A stretch of DNA of 64,000 bases from DAIOEK01 sp964648485 (GTDB taxonomy: Bacteria > Chloroflexota > Anaerolineae > Anaerolineales > Anaerolineaceae), in NCBI GenBank assembly GCA_964648485.1, contig CAZYOF010000003.1, forward strand, positions 62,001 through 126,000. The letters are read 5' to 3'. Numbering within the stretch: position 1 is the stretch's first letter; every line of letters begins with the position of its first letter. Below are positions 36,234 through 44,099 of this stretch, one piece after another. Made by a program: the position numbers and the translations under genes. Under the pieces are notes generated by a model that was not told where the DNA came from, did no database searches, and saw nothing but the letters and a program-made list of their open reading frames with translations.

Positions 36234-37583
36234 ATGAAAACCATGTTTTTTCGTCGAATGATGCTGGGATGGCTGCTGCTCACGCTGCTGGCGATCCCTT
36301 TTCAAATTACCCAGGCGAAGCAGACATCCGCACCAGAGGTGTTATTGATGCGCTTCAGCGGCGCCGTAACCCCCGCGATGGAACTCTACATCCAGCGCGG
36401 AATTGCCCGGGCAGATCAGATGGGTGTAGATCTGGTGGTATTTGAGCTGAACACCCCTGGTGGTCAGGTGGATATCATGAACAACATCGTGCAGGATATC
36501 CGCGCCAGCAAGGTGCCCGTGGCGGTATATGTTTCCCCGCGCGGAGCGATGGCTGCCAGCGCGGGCGCGTTGATCACCCTGGCTGGGCATGCTGCAGCGA
36601 TGGCACCCGAGACGATTATCGGCGCGGCTTCACCGGTAGGTTCACAGGGGGAGGATATTGGCGAGACGATGGAAGCCAAAACCAAGGAAGCGTTGATGGC
36701 TACCGTCCGAACTCTCACGGCAAACCGGTCGCCTGAGGCGGTGAAACTAGCGCAGGAGATGGTCGAAACTGCGCGGGCGGTATCCGCGCAGGAGGCGCTC
36801 GAGGCGGGGGTGATCGATTTCATCGCTGTGGATGTGGATGACCTGTTGGCGCAGCTAAATGGTTACACAGTGCTGGTACTGGATCAGCAGGTTGTACTCA
36901 TTACCACGAATGCCGAAAAAAGTGAGCTGCCCAGTTCTCTCATCGAGCAGATCCTTGCCACACTGACCAATCCCAATATTGTCTTTATTTTGCTTTCTAT
37001 CGGAGTGCAGGCAATCTTAATTGAGCTGTCGAGTCCGGGTGGATGGGTGGCTGGATTCATTGGAGTGGTATGTATCGCCCTCGCCATTTATGGCTTGGGA
37101 GTGCTGCCGGTGAATTGGTTCGGTCTATTGTTCATCGTGATCGCTTTTGTGTTATTCATTCTGGAATTGAAAACACCAACGGCAGGCGCGCTGACCGCCG
37201 CCGGGGCAGCGTCGTTTATTGTGGGAGCGCTGGTTCTGTTCAATTCACCGAGTGTGCCGAATATCTTCAGAGTCAGTGTACCGCTGGTGATTGTCACCGG
37301 AATAGGGATCGCTGCCATATTCTTTGTTATTATCGGGTTCGTATTGAAAGCGCAGAAGACACCCATCCGCATCGGTAAAGAGTCCCTCATCGATAGGACA
37401 GGCATTGTTAAGAAGACGCTTAATCCGCTGGGTAGCGTGTACATGGATGGTGAGTTGTGGACCGCCGAGTCGATCGATGGCAGCACCATCCCAGCCAACA
37501 CCTATGTACAGGTGATGCAGGTGCAGGGGTTGAAGGTGCTTGTCAAACCGGTGGAACGGTTCCCTAAGACTGAGAAAGCATAG
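36234..37583 (+). CDS. NfeD-type membrane-bound ClpP-class serine protease
   Basis: The 449-residue protein has a signal-like N-terminus (residues 10-28), a ClpP/S49-like protease domain (about 35-215), four to five helices, and a C-terminal OB-fold NfeD domain. ELNTPGGQVD is the family GG motif. Ser109 in GAMAASAGAL is the likely nucleophile, and Lys149 or Lys151 the base, as in Pyrococcus PH1510-N, which cleaves stomatin. No stomatin/SPFH gene lies alongside, which is unusual for long-form NfeD proteins. Confidence 0.88.
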   Translation: MKTMFFRRMMLGWLLLTLLAIPFQITQAKQTSAPEVLLMRFSGAVTPAMELYIQRGIARADQMGVDLVVFELNTPGGQVDIMNNIVQDIRASKVPVAVYVSPRGAMAASAGALITLAGHAAAMAPETIIGAASPVGSQGEDIGETMEAKTKEALMATVRTLTANRSPEAVKLAQEMVETARAVSAQEALEAGVIDFIAVDVDDLLAQLNGYTVLVLDQQVVLITTNAEKSELPSSLIEQILATLTNPNIVFILLSIGVQAILIELSSPGGWVAGFIGVVCIALAIYGLGVLPVNWFGLLFIVIAFVLFILELKTPTAGALTAAGAASFIVGALVLFNSPSVPNIFRVSVPLVIVTGIGIAAIFFVIIGFVLKAQKTPIRIGKESLIDRTGIVKKTLNPLGSVYMDGELWTAESIDGSTIPANTYVQVMQVQGLKVLVKPVERFPKTEKA

Positions 37584-37600
37584 TAGATGGAGGATTGTGA

Positions 37601-38467
37601 ATGAAAGTTGGTTTTGTTTACCCACAAAATGAAGTGCCTGCCACAACGGAAGCGTTGAAAGAAATCGTCCTCAACCTGGAAGAAGCTGGCTATGATCATG
37701 TGCTGGTGTATGAACATGTCCTGGGCGCCAATCCAAATCGCCCGGGAGGCTGGAAGGGGGTCTACAGCAGTGTGGATGCCTTCTGGGATCCATTCACCAT
37801 GTTTAGCTATCTGGCTGGTGGCGGCTCAAAACTGGAATTTGTGACCGGTGTTCTGGTCCTACCGCAACGTCAGGCGGTTGTAGCTGCCAAGCAGGCTGCC
37901 TGCGTGGATTTGATGGCAGGCGGTAAACTCAGATTGGGGGTGGGTCTGGGTTGGAACGAGGTGGAATACGCCGGACTGGGTGAGAATTTCAACAACCGTG
38001 GGGCACGCATTGAAGAACAGGTGAAGGTGATGCGCCAATTGTGGACCAAACCATTAATGACTTATGCCGGCAGGTGGCATGCCATCGATGATTGCGGCAT
38101 CAACCCGCTGCCGGTGCAGCGTCCAATACCGGTGTGGTTTGGCGGTGGGGCGGAGAAGGCGATCGAGCGTATGGCACGTATGGGCGATGGCTGGTTCCCG
38201 GGACCCAAGACAGTGGCAGATGCCCGTCCGCTGCTGGATCTGATGGATGACGCGTTGAAGAAAAATGGACGAAGCTGGCAGGAATTTGGTCTGGAACCGC
38301 GTGTGATGTTCAAGCGCGGGAAGGAAGATGAATTCAAACGGCATGTTTCTGAATGGGTGGAGGCAGGTGCAACCCATATTTGCGTCAATACATTGGGGTT
38401 GGGATTCGCCAGCCCATCCGCGCACGTGGATGCCCTGGGTGAAGCTATCCGGTTGTTGAATAATTGA
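37601..38467 (+). CDS. LLM-class (luciferase-like) F420-type oxidoreductase
   Basis: The 288-residue TIM-barrel protein shows the LLM signatures RLGVGLGWNEVEYAGLG and PIPVWFGGGAEKAIERMARM. Many members use coenzyme F420 and some use FMN; the family motif pattern favours F420 but does not prove it. Substrates are very diverse. The gene lies 17 bases after the NfeD-type gene and nine before the reductase gene, so the three may be one transcript. Confidence 0.85.
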   Translation: MKVGFVYPQNEVPATTEALKEIVLNLEEAGYDHVLVYEHVLGANPNRPGGWKGVYSSVDAFWDPFTMFSYLAGGGSKLEFVTGVLVLPQRQAVVAAKQAACVDLMAGGKLRLGVGLGWNEVEYAGLGENFNNRGARIEEQVKVMRQLWTKPLMTYAGRWHAIDDCGINPLPVQRPIPVWFGGGAEKAIERMARMGDGWFPGPKTVADARPLLDLMDDALKKNGRSWQEFGLEPRVMFKRGKEDEFKRHVSEWVEAGATHICVNTLGLGFASPSAHVDALGEAIRLLNN

Positions 38468-38476
38468 TTTATTCAA

Positions 38477-39025
38477 ATGGGCATTAAGATATCCGCTTTT
38501 ATCGCCGCCAGTCTGGATGGGTTCATTGCCCGTGAAGATGGCGGCATCGACTGGCTGGAGGAAAATTCCCTGCCGGATGAGGATTTTGGATACGCTGATT
38601 TCTTCGCCAGTATAGATGTGCTGGTGATGGGACGGAAGACATTTGAAATGGTTCTTGGCTTTGGCGAATGGCCGTACATAGGCAAAAAAGTGATTGTTTT
38701 AAGCCACGCAATGATAATAGAAGATGGTAAGGTTGAGAACGGGCGTGAAGTGGAAATATTCTCGGGATCACTAACAGACCTGCTCACCATGCTGGAAGGT
38801 GCAGGTTACCAGCATGTGTATACCGATGGCGGGCAGGTGATTTGCAGTTTCATCCGTGAGGGCTTGCTGGATGAACTGATCCTGACCCGCATACCGGTGC
38901 TGCTGGGCAGGGGCGTTCCGCTTTTTGGTGATTTACTCGGTGATGTCAGGTTAAACCATGTCAGCACAAAGGCGTATCCGAACGGATATGTGCAGAGCCG
39001 GTATAAAATTTATTCAGAGTGTTGA
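38477..39025 (+). CDS. Dihydrofolate reductase-fold protein (RibD C-terminal family)
   Basis: The 182-residue protein has ISAFIAASLDGFIAREDGGI at the N-terminus and VLVMGRKTFEMVL near residue 50, both typical of the RibD-C/YwjB family. These are NADPH-dependent reductases with uncertain substrates. It is probably co-transcribed with the LLM gene. Its last 16 bases overlap the 3' end of the converging gene at 39010-40329. Confidence 0.85.
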   Translation: MGIKISAFIAASLDGFIAREDGGIDWLEENSLPDEDFGYADFFASIDVLVMGRKTFEMVLGFGEWPYIGKKVIVLSHAMIIEDGKVENGREVEIFSGSLTDLLTMLEGAGYQHVYTDGGQVICSFIREGLLDELILTRIPVLLGRGVPLFGDLLGDVRLNHVSTKAYPNGYVQSRYKIYSEC

Positions 39026-40329
39026 TAAATATCTTTGCCAAACAAGTATGGCAAGCTGAAAATGGCAAATGGAATAAATGTTTGGAAGTAACGGGGTTGC
39101 CCTTCTCCAAGGAAATAGACAGAAGTTTGCCATAGGGTACTAATAATTATCAGTACTACTAATGGGTTCACCAACCTGTCTTTTTGGAAAAAAATATTCC
39201 AAAACCCTCTTACGGTGAGTAAAAATAATCCCATAACAAGAAGATTTTTGAAAAACTGGTAATAGTTCTCTAAAATCAGAACAATTCGCGAGAGAGGAAT
39301 ATTTGGTTTGATGCCTTTGCTAACATCTTCAATTGTCCAGTTTATTCCCGAAGCGAGAAACACTCTTGATAGCCTCAATATACCCAGTTTTAAAAATTCA
39401 ATCGGGTTAGAGAGGATCCATCTTCGGGTTTCAATAGCCAGCAATTTATCAATTTGATATGTTAACTGCTCCTTATCGATGTATCTACTTTCCAAAATAC
39501 CAATCTGATTTTTTAGTTCATTCGATTTTGGAATAGTAGGAAATGTTTTATTTCCACCAAGCGACAGATCATTATTGTTCAAATACATCACCCGATCGCC
39601 ATTTGATGCTACAGGAACAAGCTCATTAGTAATCGAGTAATTTTTTATCATGGATGGGATCAATAAAACTCCCATTGCGATAAGCATCACAAATCCGTTG
39701 ACCAGAGATCTTTTGAATAGTTTTTCTTTGCAAATGAAGTTTATTACCAGGTTCGCGGATATGATGACTAACGGTAATGTAATGAAATAGGATTTTAATG
39801 TTGCCAATATGGCAGAAATTATCCCTAGAAGGACATAGCGAACAATCCAGGACATTGATTTGGCAAAATATATATTCAGGAGAAAGCAAAGGAAAAATAC
39901 AGCTATTGTTTCAATTCCCAAAACATTTACATATAAAAACAATAAAGGGCAGAAGGCAAAAGTAGAGAAAACCAGAATGCCATGGCTGGATGTTAACTTT
40001 AACTGTCTAATAAGTAAAAAAACGCACACTAAAGTAAGGATGGACAACACGAAGTTAAAATATTTTGCATTCAATACAGATTGATCACTAGTTAACTTAA
40101 ACCAGGTACCCAGTATAACTGGATACCCCATGGGTTTGGTAATAGTGTAAAAATCAAGACCGTTTGCAAAACTTACAGCCCGGTTATAGTAATTAAGGAA
40201 GTCTGATTTCGGCTCATTGATTATTTTTATTATGGTCCAATATCTGAGAAAAATGCCAACGAGAAAGACGGAGATCCATGAAATATAGTAAATGATGGTG
40301 TGTGATGAAATTTTTGTAATTTTATTCAT
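39010..40329 (-). CDS. Polytopic membrane protein, GT39/PMT-like glycosyltransferase family
   Basis: The 439-residue protein has about ten helices. The first loop has the acidic motif NEPKSDFLNYYNRAVSFANG and then GYPVILGTWFKL, as in GT-C glycosyltransferases. Codon use is strikingly A+T-rich compared with the flanking genes (many Ile, Asn, Lys and Phe codons ending in T or A), which suggests acquisition from elsewhere. No clear ribosome-binding site precedes the ATG. Its 3' end overlaps the convergent reductase gene by 16 bases. Confidence 0.65.
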   Translation of the reverse strand: MNKITKISSHTIIYYISWISVFLVGIFLRYWTIIKIINEPKSDFLNYYNRAVSFANGLDFYTITKPMGYPVILGTWFKLTSDQSVLNAKYFNFVLSILTLVCVFLLIRQLKLTSSHGILVFSTFAFCPLLFLYVNVLGIETIAVFFLCFLLNIYFAKSMSWIVRYVLLGIISAILATLKSYFITLPLVIISANLVINFICKEKLFKRSLVNGFVMLIAMGVLLIPSMIKNYSITNELVPVASNGDRVMYLNNNDLSLGGNKTFPTIPKSNELKNQIGILESRYIDKEQLTYQIDKLLAIETRRWILSNPIEFLKLGILRLSRVFLASGINWTIEDVSKGIKPNIPLSRIVLILENYYQFFKNLLVMGLFLLTVRGFWNIFFQKDRLVNPLVVLIIISTLWQTSVYFLGEGQPRYFQTFIPFAIFSLPYLFGKDIYQHSE

Positions 40330-40414
40330 TCTGATTAGCTAAAATTCTCGGAACTAAAATTGTTTTATCATGGTTATTATTATACCTGCCTGGAATTTTT
40401 CTTATACGAAAAAA

Positions 40415-40442
40415 TATTACATTAATTTCTAACTGTTATAAT
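40415..40442 (+). promoter_or_regulatory. lipA promoter (extended -10)
   Basis: TGTTATAAT forms an extended -10 with TATAAT at 40437-40442. A weak TATTAC at 40415-40420 could be the -35 with 16-base spacing. It lies about 18 bases before the lipA start, whose ribosome-binding site is AGGAGA. Confidence 0.6.
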
Positions 40443-40460
40443 CTCAACAGGAGAATCATT

Positions 40461-41408
40461 ATGGCAGCAACACCCACCCGCGACAGGGTAGACCCAACCA
40501 CCATCAACACCACCCCAACCCGCCGGCCGAGCTGGATTAAGGTTCGAGCGCCAGCGGGCGAGAGTTACGAATGGCTCGACAACCTGATGAGGGCGAAATC
40601 CCTTCACACAGTCTGTGAAGAAGCTGGCTGCCCCAATATGGGTGAATGCTGGGGATCCGGCACCGCGACATTCTTGATGTTAGGGAGTGTGTGCACCCGT
40701 TCCTGTGGATTCTGTGATATCAAGCACGGGAGACCGGAAATGCTCGACTGGTTGGAACCTGAAAGGGTTGCCCAGGCGGTGAAAGCCATGAAATTAAAGC
40801 ATGCGGTGATCACCAGCGTGAACCGGGATGAACGGCGCGATGGGGGAGCACCCATTTTTGCGCAAGTGATCCGGCGCATCCGCCAACTGGCACCCGGTTG
40901 TTCGGTGGAAGTACTCATTCCCGATTTCAAAGCATCCCTTGAAGCACTGGCTATGGTGATGGATGCCCGCCCGGAGATACTCAACCACAATATTGAGACT
41001 GTTCCCCGCCTGTTCAAACTTGTCCAGCCGCAGGATCATTACGACTGGTCTGAAGCGGTGTTGCGGAACGCGAAAAAGCTGGACCCGGAAGTACTGACTA
41101 AATCAGGGATCATGGTCGGGTTGGGTGAAACAATGGATGAAGTCAAGGCAGTGATGTATGATCTACGCCAATGGGGGGTGGATATTCTGACCATTGGTCA
41201 ATATTTACAGCCCAGCCGGCAGCATTTGCCGATTATCCGATACTTCACACCGGAAGAGTTCGAAGAGTTGAAGGAATATGGATTGGGTATTGGGTTCAGC
41301 TGGGTTGAAAGCGCTCCATTAGTGCGCAGTTCTTACCACGCAGCTGAACAGGTAAGGGCGTTAAGCAAGGTCCATCAGATTTTATACCCATCCATGGAGA
41401 CGGCATGA
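40461..41408 (+). CDS. lipA: Lipoyl synthase (radical SAM)
   Basis: The 315-residue enzyme inserts two sulfurs into protein-bound octanoyl groups to make lipoate. The auxiliary cluster motif CEEAGCPNMGEC (CX4CX5C) is near residue 52, and the radical-SAM motif CTRSCGFC (CX3CX2C) near residue 77. The conserved C-terminal arginine-serine pair is seen in APLVRSSYHA. It overlaps the next gene by four bases. lipB is not in the window. Confidence 0.96.
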   Translation: MAATPTRDRVDPTTINTTPTRRPSWIKVRAPAGESYEWLDNLMRAKSLHTVCEEAGCPNMGECWGSGTATFLMLGSVCTRSCGFCDIKHGRPEMLDWLEPERVAQAVKAMKLKHAVITSVNRDERRDGGAPIFAQVIRRIRQLAPGCSVEVLIPDFKASLEALAMVMDARPEILNHNIETVPRLFKLVQPQDHYDWSEAVLRNAKKLDPEVLTKSGIMVGLGETMDEVKAVMYDLRQWGVDILTIGQYLQPSRQHLPIIRYFTPEEFEELKEYGLGIGFSWVESAPLVRSSYHAAEQVRALSKVHQILYPSMETA

Positions 41409-42061
41409 CTGACCAAAAATCCAAATTCATGCAAAAACTTACCGCTGATGAGCGGGAGCTGATCCAATCACTGGATTCACCATTTAAGATTCAGTATTTT
41501 TTGGATTCAGTTCAATATCCATCCGGTCCGCGTAACCGCAGTGTATTGAGTGTGCTGCAGGATAGAAAAGCACACTGCCTCGATGGCGGTCTCTTTGGTG
41601 CTGCAATGCTGTCTCTCATTGGACATCCCGCGGTGATTGTCGATATACTGCCAGAACCGGGAACGGATGATGATCATGTACTGGCGATTTACCGGGTGGA
41701 AGGTTACTGGGGGGCGGTGGCTAAATCCAATTTTCTGGGACTGCGCTTCCGTGAACCCGTGTACAAAAATCTGCGTGAATTGGTAATGTCCTACTTTGAG
41801 CAGTACTATAATATAGATGGTAAGAAAACATTACGTGGTTACACCCGACCAATTGCCCTGTCTGCATACGATCGATATTTTTGGATGGTCAATGATGAAG
41901 GCGTAGACATCATTGAGAAAAAGCTGTACAAGATGAGTTCCATACCAATTATTCCTGCAAGCATCATCCAGAGGCTGAACCCGGCAGACAAGGCTACCTA
42001 TGAATCTGGACTGAGTATATCCAATCCAGATGGATTATATAAACCTTTATCTGAAAAATAA
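41405..42061 (+). CDS. Transglutaminase-like protein of unknown function
   Basis: I do not recognise this 218-residue protein as a named family. A transglutaminase-like core can be seen: Cys in RKAHCLDGGLFGAAMLSLIG, His in DDDHVLAIYRVEGYWGAVAK, and possible third residues after it. This fold includes proteases, peptidoglycan and amide hydrolases. Its ATG overlaps the lipA stop (ATGA), so it is translated with lipA, which suggests a link to lipoate or its carrier proteins. That link is inference. Confidence 0.55.
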   Translation: MTDQKSKFMQKLTADERELIQSLDSPFKIQYFLDSVQYPSGPRNRSVLSVLQDRKAHCLDGGLFGAAMLSLIGHPAVIVDILPEPGTDDDHVLAIYRVEGYWGAVAKSNFLGLRFREPVYKNLRELVMSYFEQYYNIDGKKTLRGYTRPIALSAYDRYFWMVNDEGVDIIEKKLYKMSSIPIIPASIIQRLNPADKATYESGLSISNPDGLYKPLSEK

Positions 42062-42062
42062 G

Positions 42063-44000
42063 CTAATCCAGCGGTCTTACATATTCAGCTGACGACAATC
42101 TGAAGTAGTTGAACCCCCACCAGGTTGGGTTATCTACATAAATGCCGCATCCGCGGTAATAGCCGTTCCCCGGTTTGTAGATACCACCATCGCCGATGAG
42201 CCAGGCGGATCGATGATCGAGAATGTTAACAGATTGTGAAAACTCAGATTCAACTTCTAGCTCATCAAAGAATTCCACGTATTGATAAAGAATATCATGC
42301 ATTAGACGTTCTGCCTGATTGTTGGTCATCCAGTTTCGCCCACTCCATTCGATCTTCTCGCGTATGAATGTCGTGTTCTGGTTATGGTGTATCCAGGCGA
42401 ATGGCATTTGACCATCCGGGCAGGCAGAGGGATCAATCTGGGGCGCTTGAGCGGTCTTAAATAATCCAAACGGTACAGTAAAAAGGACGAGCAAGAGAGC
42501 GCTCGTATATGCCAGCGCTGTTGACGGAATGCCTGCTCTGGTGCTTTCTGTTAATATGGCCGGGAACCGATGCTGCAGCCTGGATATGATGGGAAGCTTT
42601 CTAAAGAGCCACTCAAGTGCCAGCGCCGGAATGAGGTTTATCATCGGAACAGCCACAGCATACGGCCGCATATCCGATTCGTCTTGTGGAGGTACCAGCG
42701 GGACTGATATGAGAACTCCCACCAGGATGGCAAGTACCAGCAGAGAAGTACTATTCCTCCATTTTATTATGAGAATAACAATCCCAATGATTGATAAAGA
42801 ATAAAAGATCACCATAATGGCAGTGTTATAAGCATCAACACGTGCAAAGAGATAAGAGAATACAGATGTATTCATCTTCGCAGTGAAGAAGTAGTATTGT
42901 GAAAGCATGCTGCGGATGAGGTCAAATGGATTTGATTTGATCAGGTCAAGGGTTAGCTCAATAATTTTCTCTGTCCGTTCGGGTTCAGCCATGCCAAAGA
43001 ACACATCTGGATGGGCAGCTTTTATGTAACCCCAGCTCTTGCCGCCTGCTGCCATTCCATACAGTGAATAAATGTAACTGGTGAAAGCCACGCTTTTACC
43101 ACTCGAAAAAGTATTCAAAACGATTGAATTAATGCCGAATCCGGCAGCGACAGTGGCGATTGCGCTGCCCAGAAAAACCCAGATCTTGTGCCTCTCCCGG
43201 AAAATCCACATACCAGCAAGAATCACCATGGGCAAGACAATAAATGGTCCGGCACGGGTGACAAAAGCGATGGTGGTAAAGAACAATCCGGTACAAAAGG
43301 CAGCCAGGTTCTTTCGGGATGCGCCCCAGAAGAGCATCACCCATCCGCCCATGCCAATGCTGATACCCAGCCCCTCTGAGCTGAAAGCGCCCAGATAGTT
43401 CCTGAAGAACATAAATGTCACCGCAATGGTGAGCGCAGATGCGATATATCCAAAATTGTCTCGTAAATACTCAGAAAAGATGTAATACGCCACAGCCACG
43501 ATAAAAAGAAGATAGATACTCGCCTGGATCATATCCAGCTGGCTGACCCAGAGCAAAATAGCCAAAAATGCTGAGAAGAACGGCCGGGCGTTAGTGGTTC
43601 CCTGCGAAGCGTACCCCAGCAGTAAACGCTGCGCGTTGGCGTAATACTCTGTGGCATCCACCCAGGGCTGAATACCATATAGCTGGAAGTAGGCAGTCCG
43701 CTTGGTCAACCAGATCCCCTGCATAAAGCCGGCAAATACAAATAAAACCCAAAACCAGCGAATTGCCTTGCCTATTCTGCCTGGTATCAGGTTTAAAAGG
43801 AAAAAGCCAGCTACCAATGTTAATAACAGGATACTATTCTCTTCAACATAAAACTTGTAAAGAGCTGAGAGCGTTTTTGGCGGATTCTCGCGGGTTAGAA
43901 CACTAAAAAACCAGATACCTAACGCAATTACAACCAGGTTAATAAGAAAGTTTAGAGTAGTAGATTGGGATAATTTCGAATTGGTTTTTTTCACTTGCAT
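42063..44000 (-). CDS. Polytopic membrane protein, GT-C glycosyltransferase-like
   Basis: The 645-residue protein has about twelve helices in its first 470 residues and a soluble C-terminal domain of about 140. The first loop motif WVDATEYYANAQRLLLG has the acidic residue placement of GT-C enzymes, but similarity is weaker than for the other two such proteins in this window. It converges with the transglutaminase-like gene, their stops being one base apart. AGGA lies before the ATG. The function is not certain. Confidence 0.6.
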   Translation of the reverse strand: MQVKKTNSKLSQSTTLNFLINLVVIALGIWFFSVLTRENPPKTLSALYKFYVEENSILLLTLVAGFFLLNLIPGRIGKAIRWFWVLFVFAGFMQGIWLTKRTAYFQLYGIQPWVDATEYYANAQRLLLGYASQGTTNARPFFSAFLAILLWVSQLDMIQASIYLLFIVAVAYYIFSEYLRDNFGYIASALTIAVTFMFFRNYLGAFSSEGLGISIGMGGWVMLFWGASRKNLAAFCTGLFFTTIAFVTRAGPFIVLPMVILAGMWIFRERHKIWVFLGSAIATVAAGFGINSIVLNTFSSGKSVAFTSYIYSLYGMAAGGKSWGYIKAAHPDVFFGMAEPERTEKIIELTLDLIKSNPFDLIRSMLSQYYFFTAKMNTSVFSYLFARVDAYNTAIMVIFYSLSIIGIVILIIKWRNSTSLLVLAILVGVLISVPLVPPQDESDMRPYAVAVPMINLIPALALEWLFRKLPIISRLQHRFPAILTESTRAGIPSTALAYTSALLLVLFTVPFGLFKTAQAPQIDPSACPDGQMPFAWIHHNQNTTFIREKIEWSGRNWMTNNQAERLMHDILYQYVEFFDELEVESEFSQSVNILDHRSAWLIGDGGIYKPGNGYYRGCGIYVDNPTWWGFNYFRLSSAEYVRPLD

Positions 44001-44051
44001 AGAATCCTATTATTAAAATTTATAGGAATAATTCTACCCGAAAACTTGAAC

Positions 44052-44081
44052 AAAAAAGCCCCTCCAAATTTTGGAGAGGCT
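44052..44081 (-). terminator. Terminator after the papain-family gene
   Basis: On the minus strand an 11-bp stem (44057-44081, one G-U pair) with a 3-base loop is followed by six T residues. It lies 19 bases past the stop of the protease gene and separates it from the membrane protein gene. Confidence 0.88.
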
Positions 44082-44099
44082 CTAATGGTAATTTGATAG

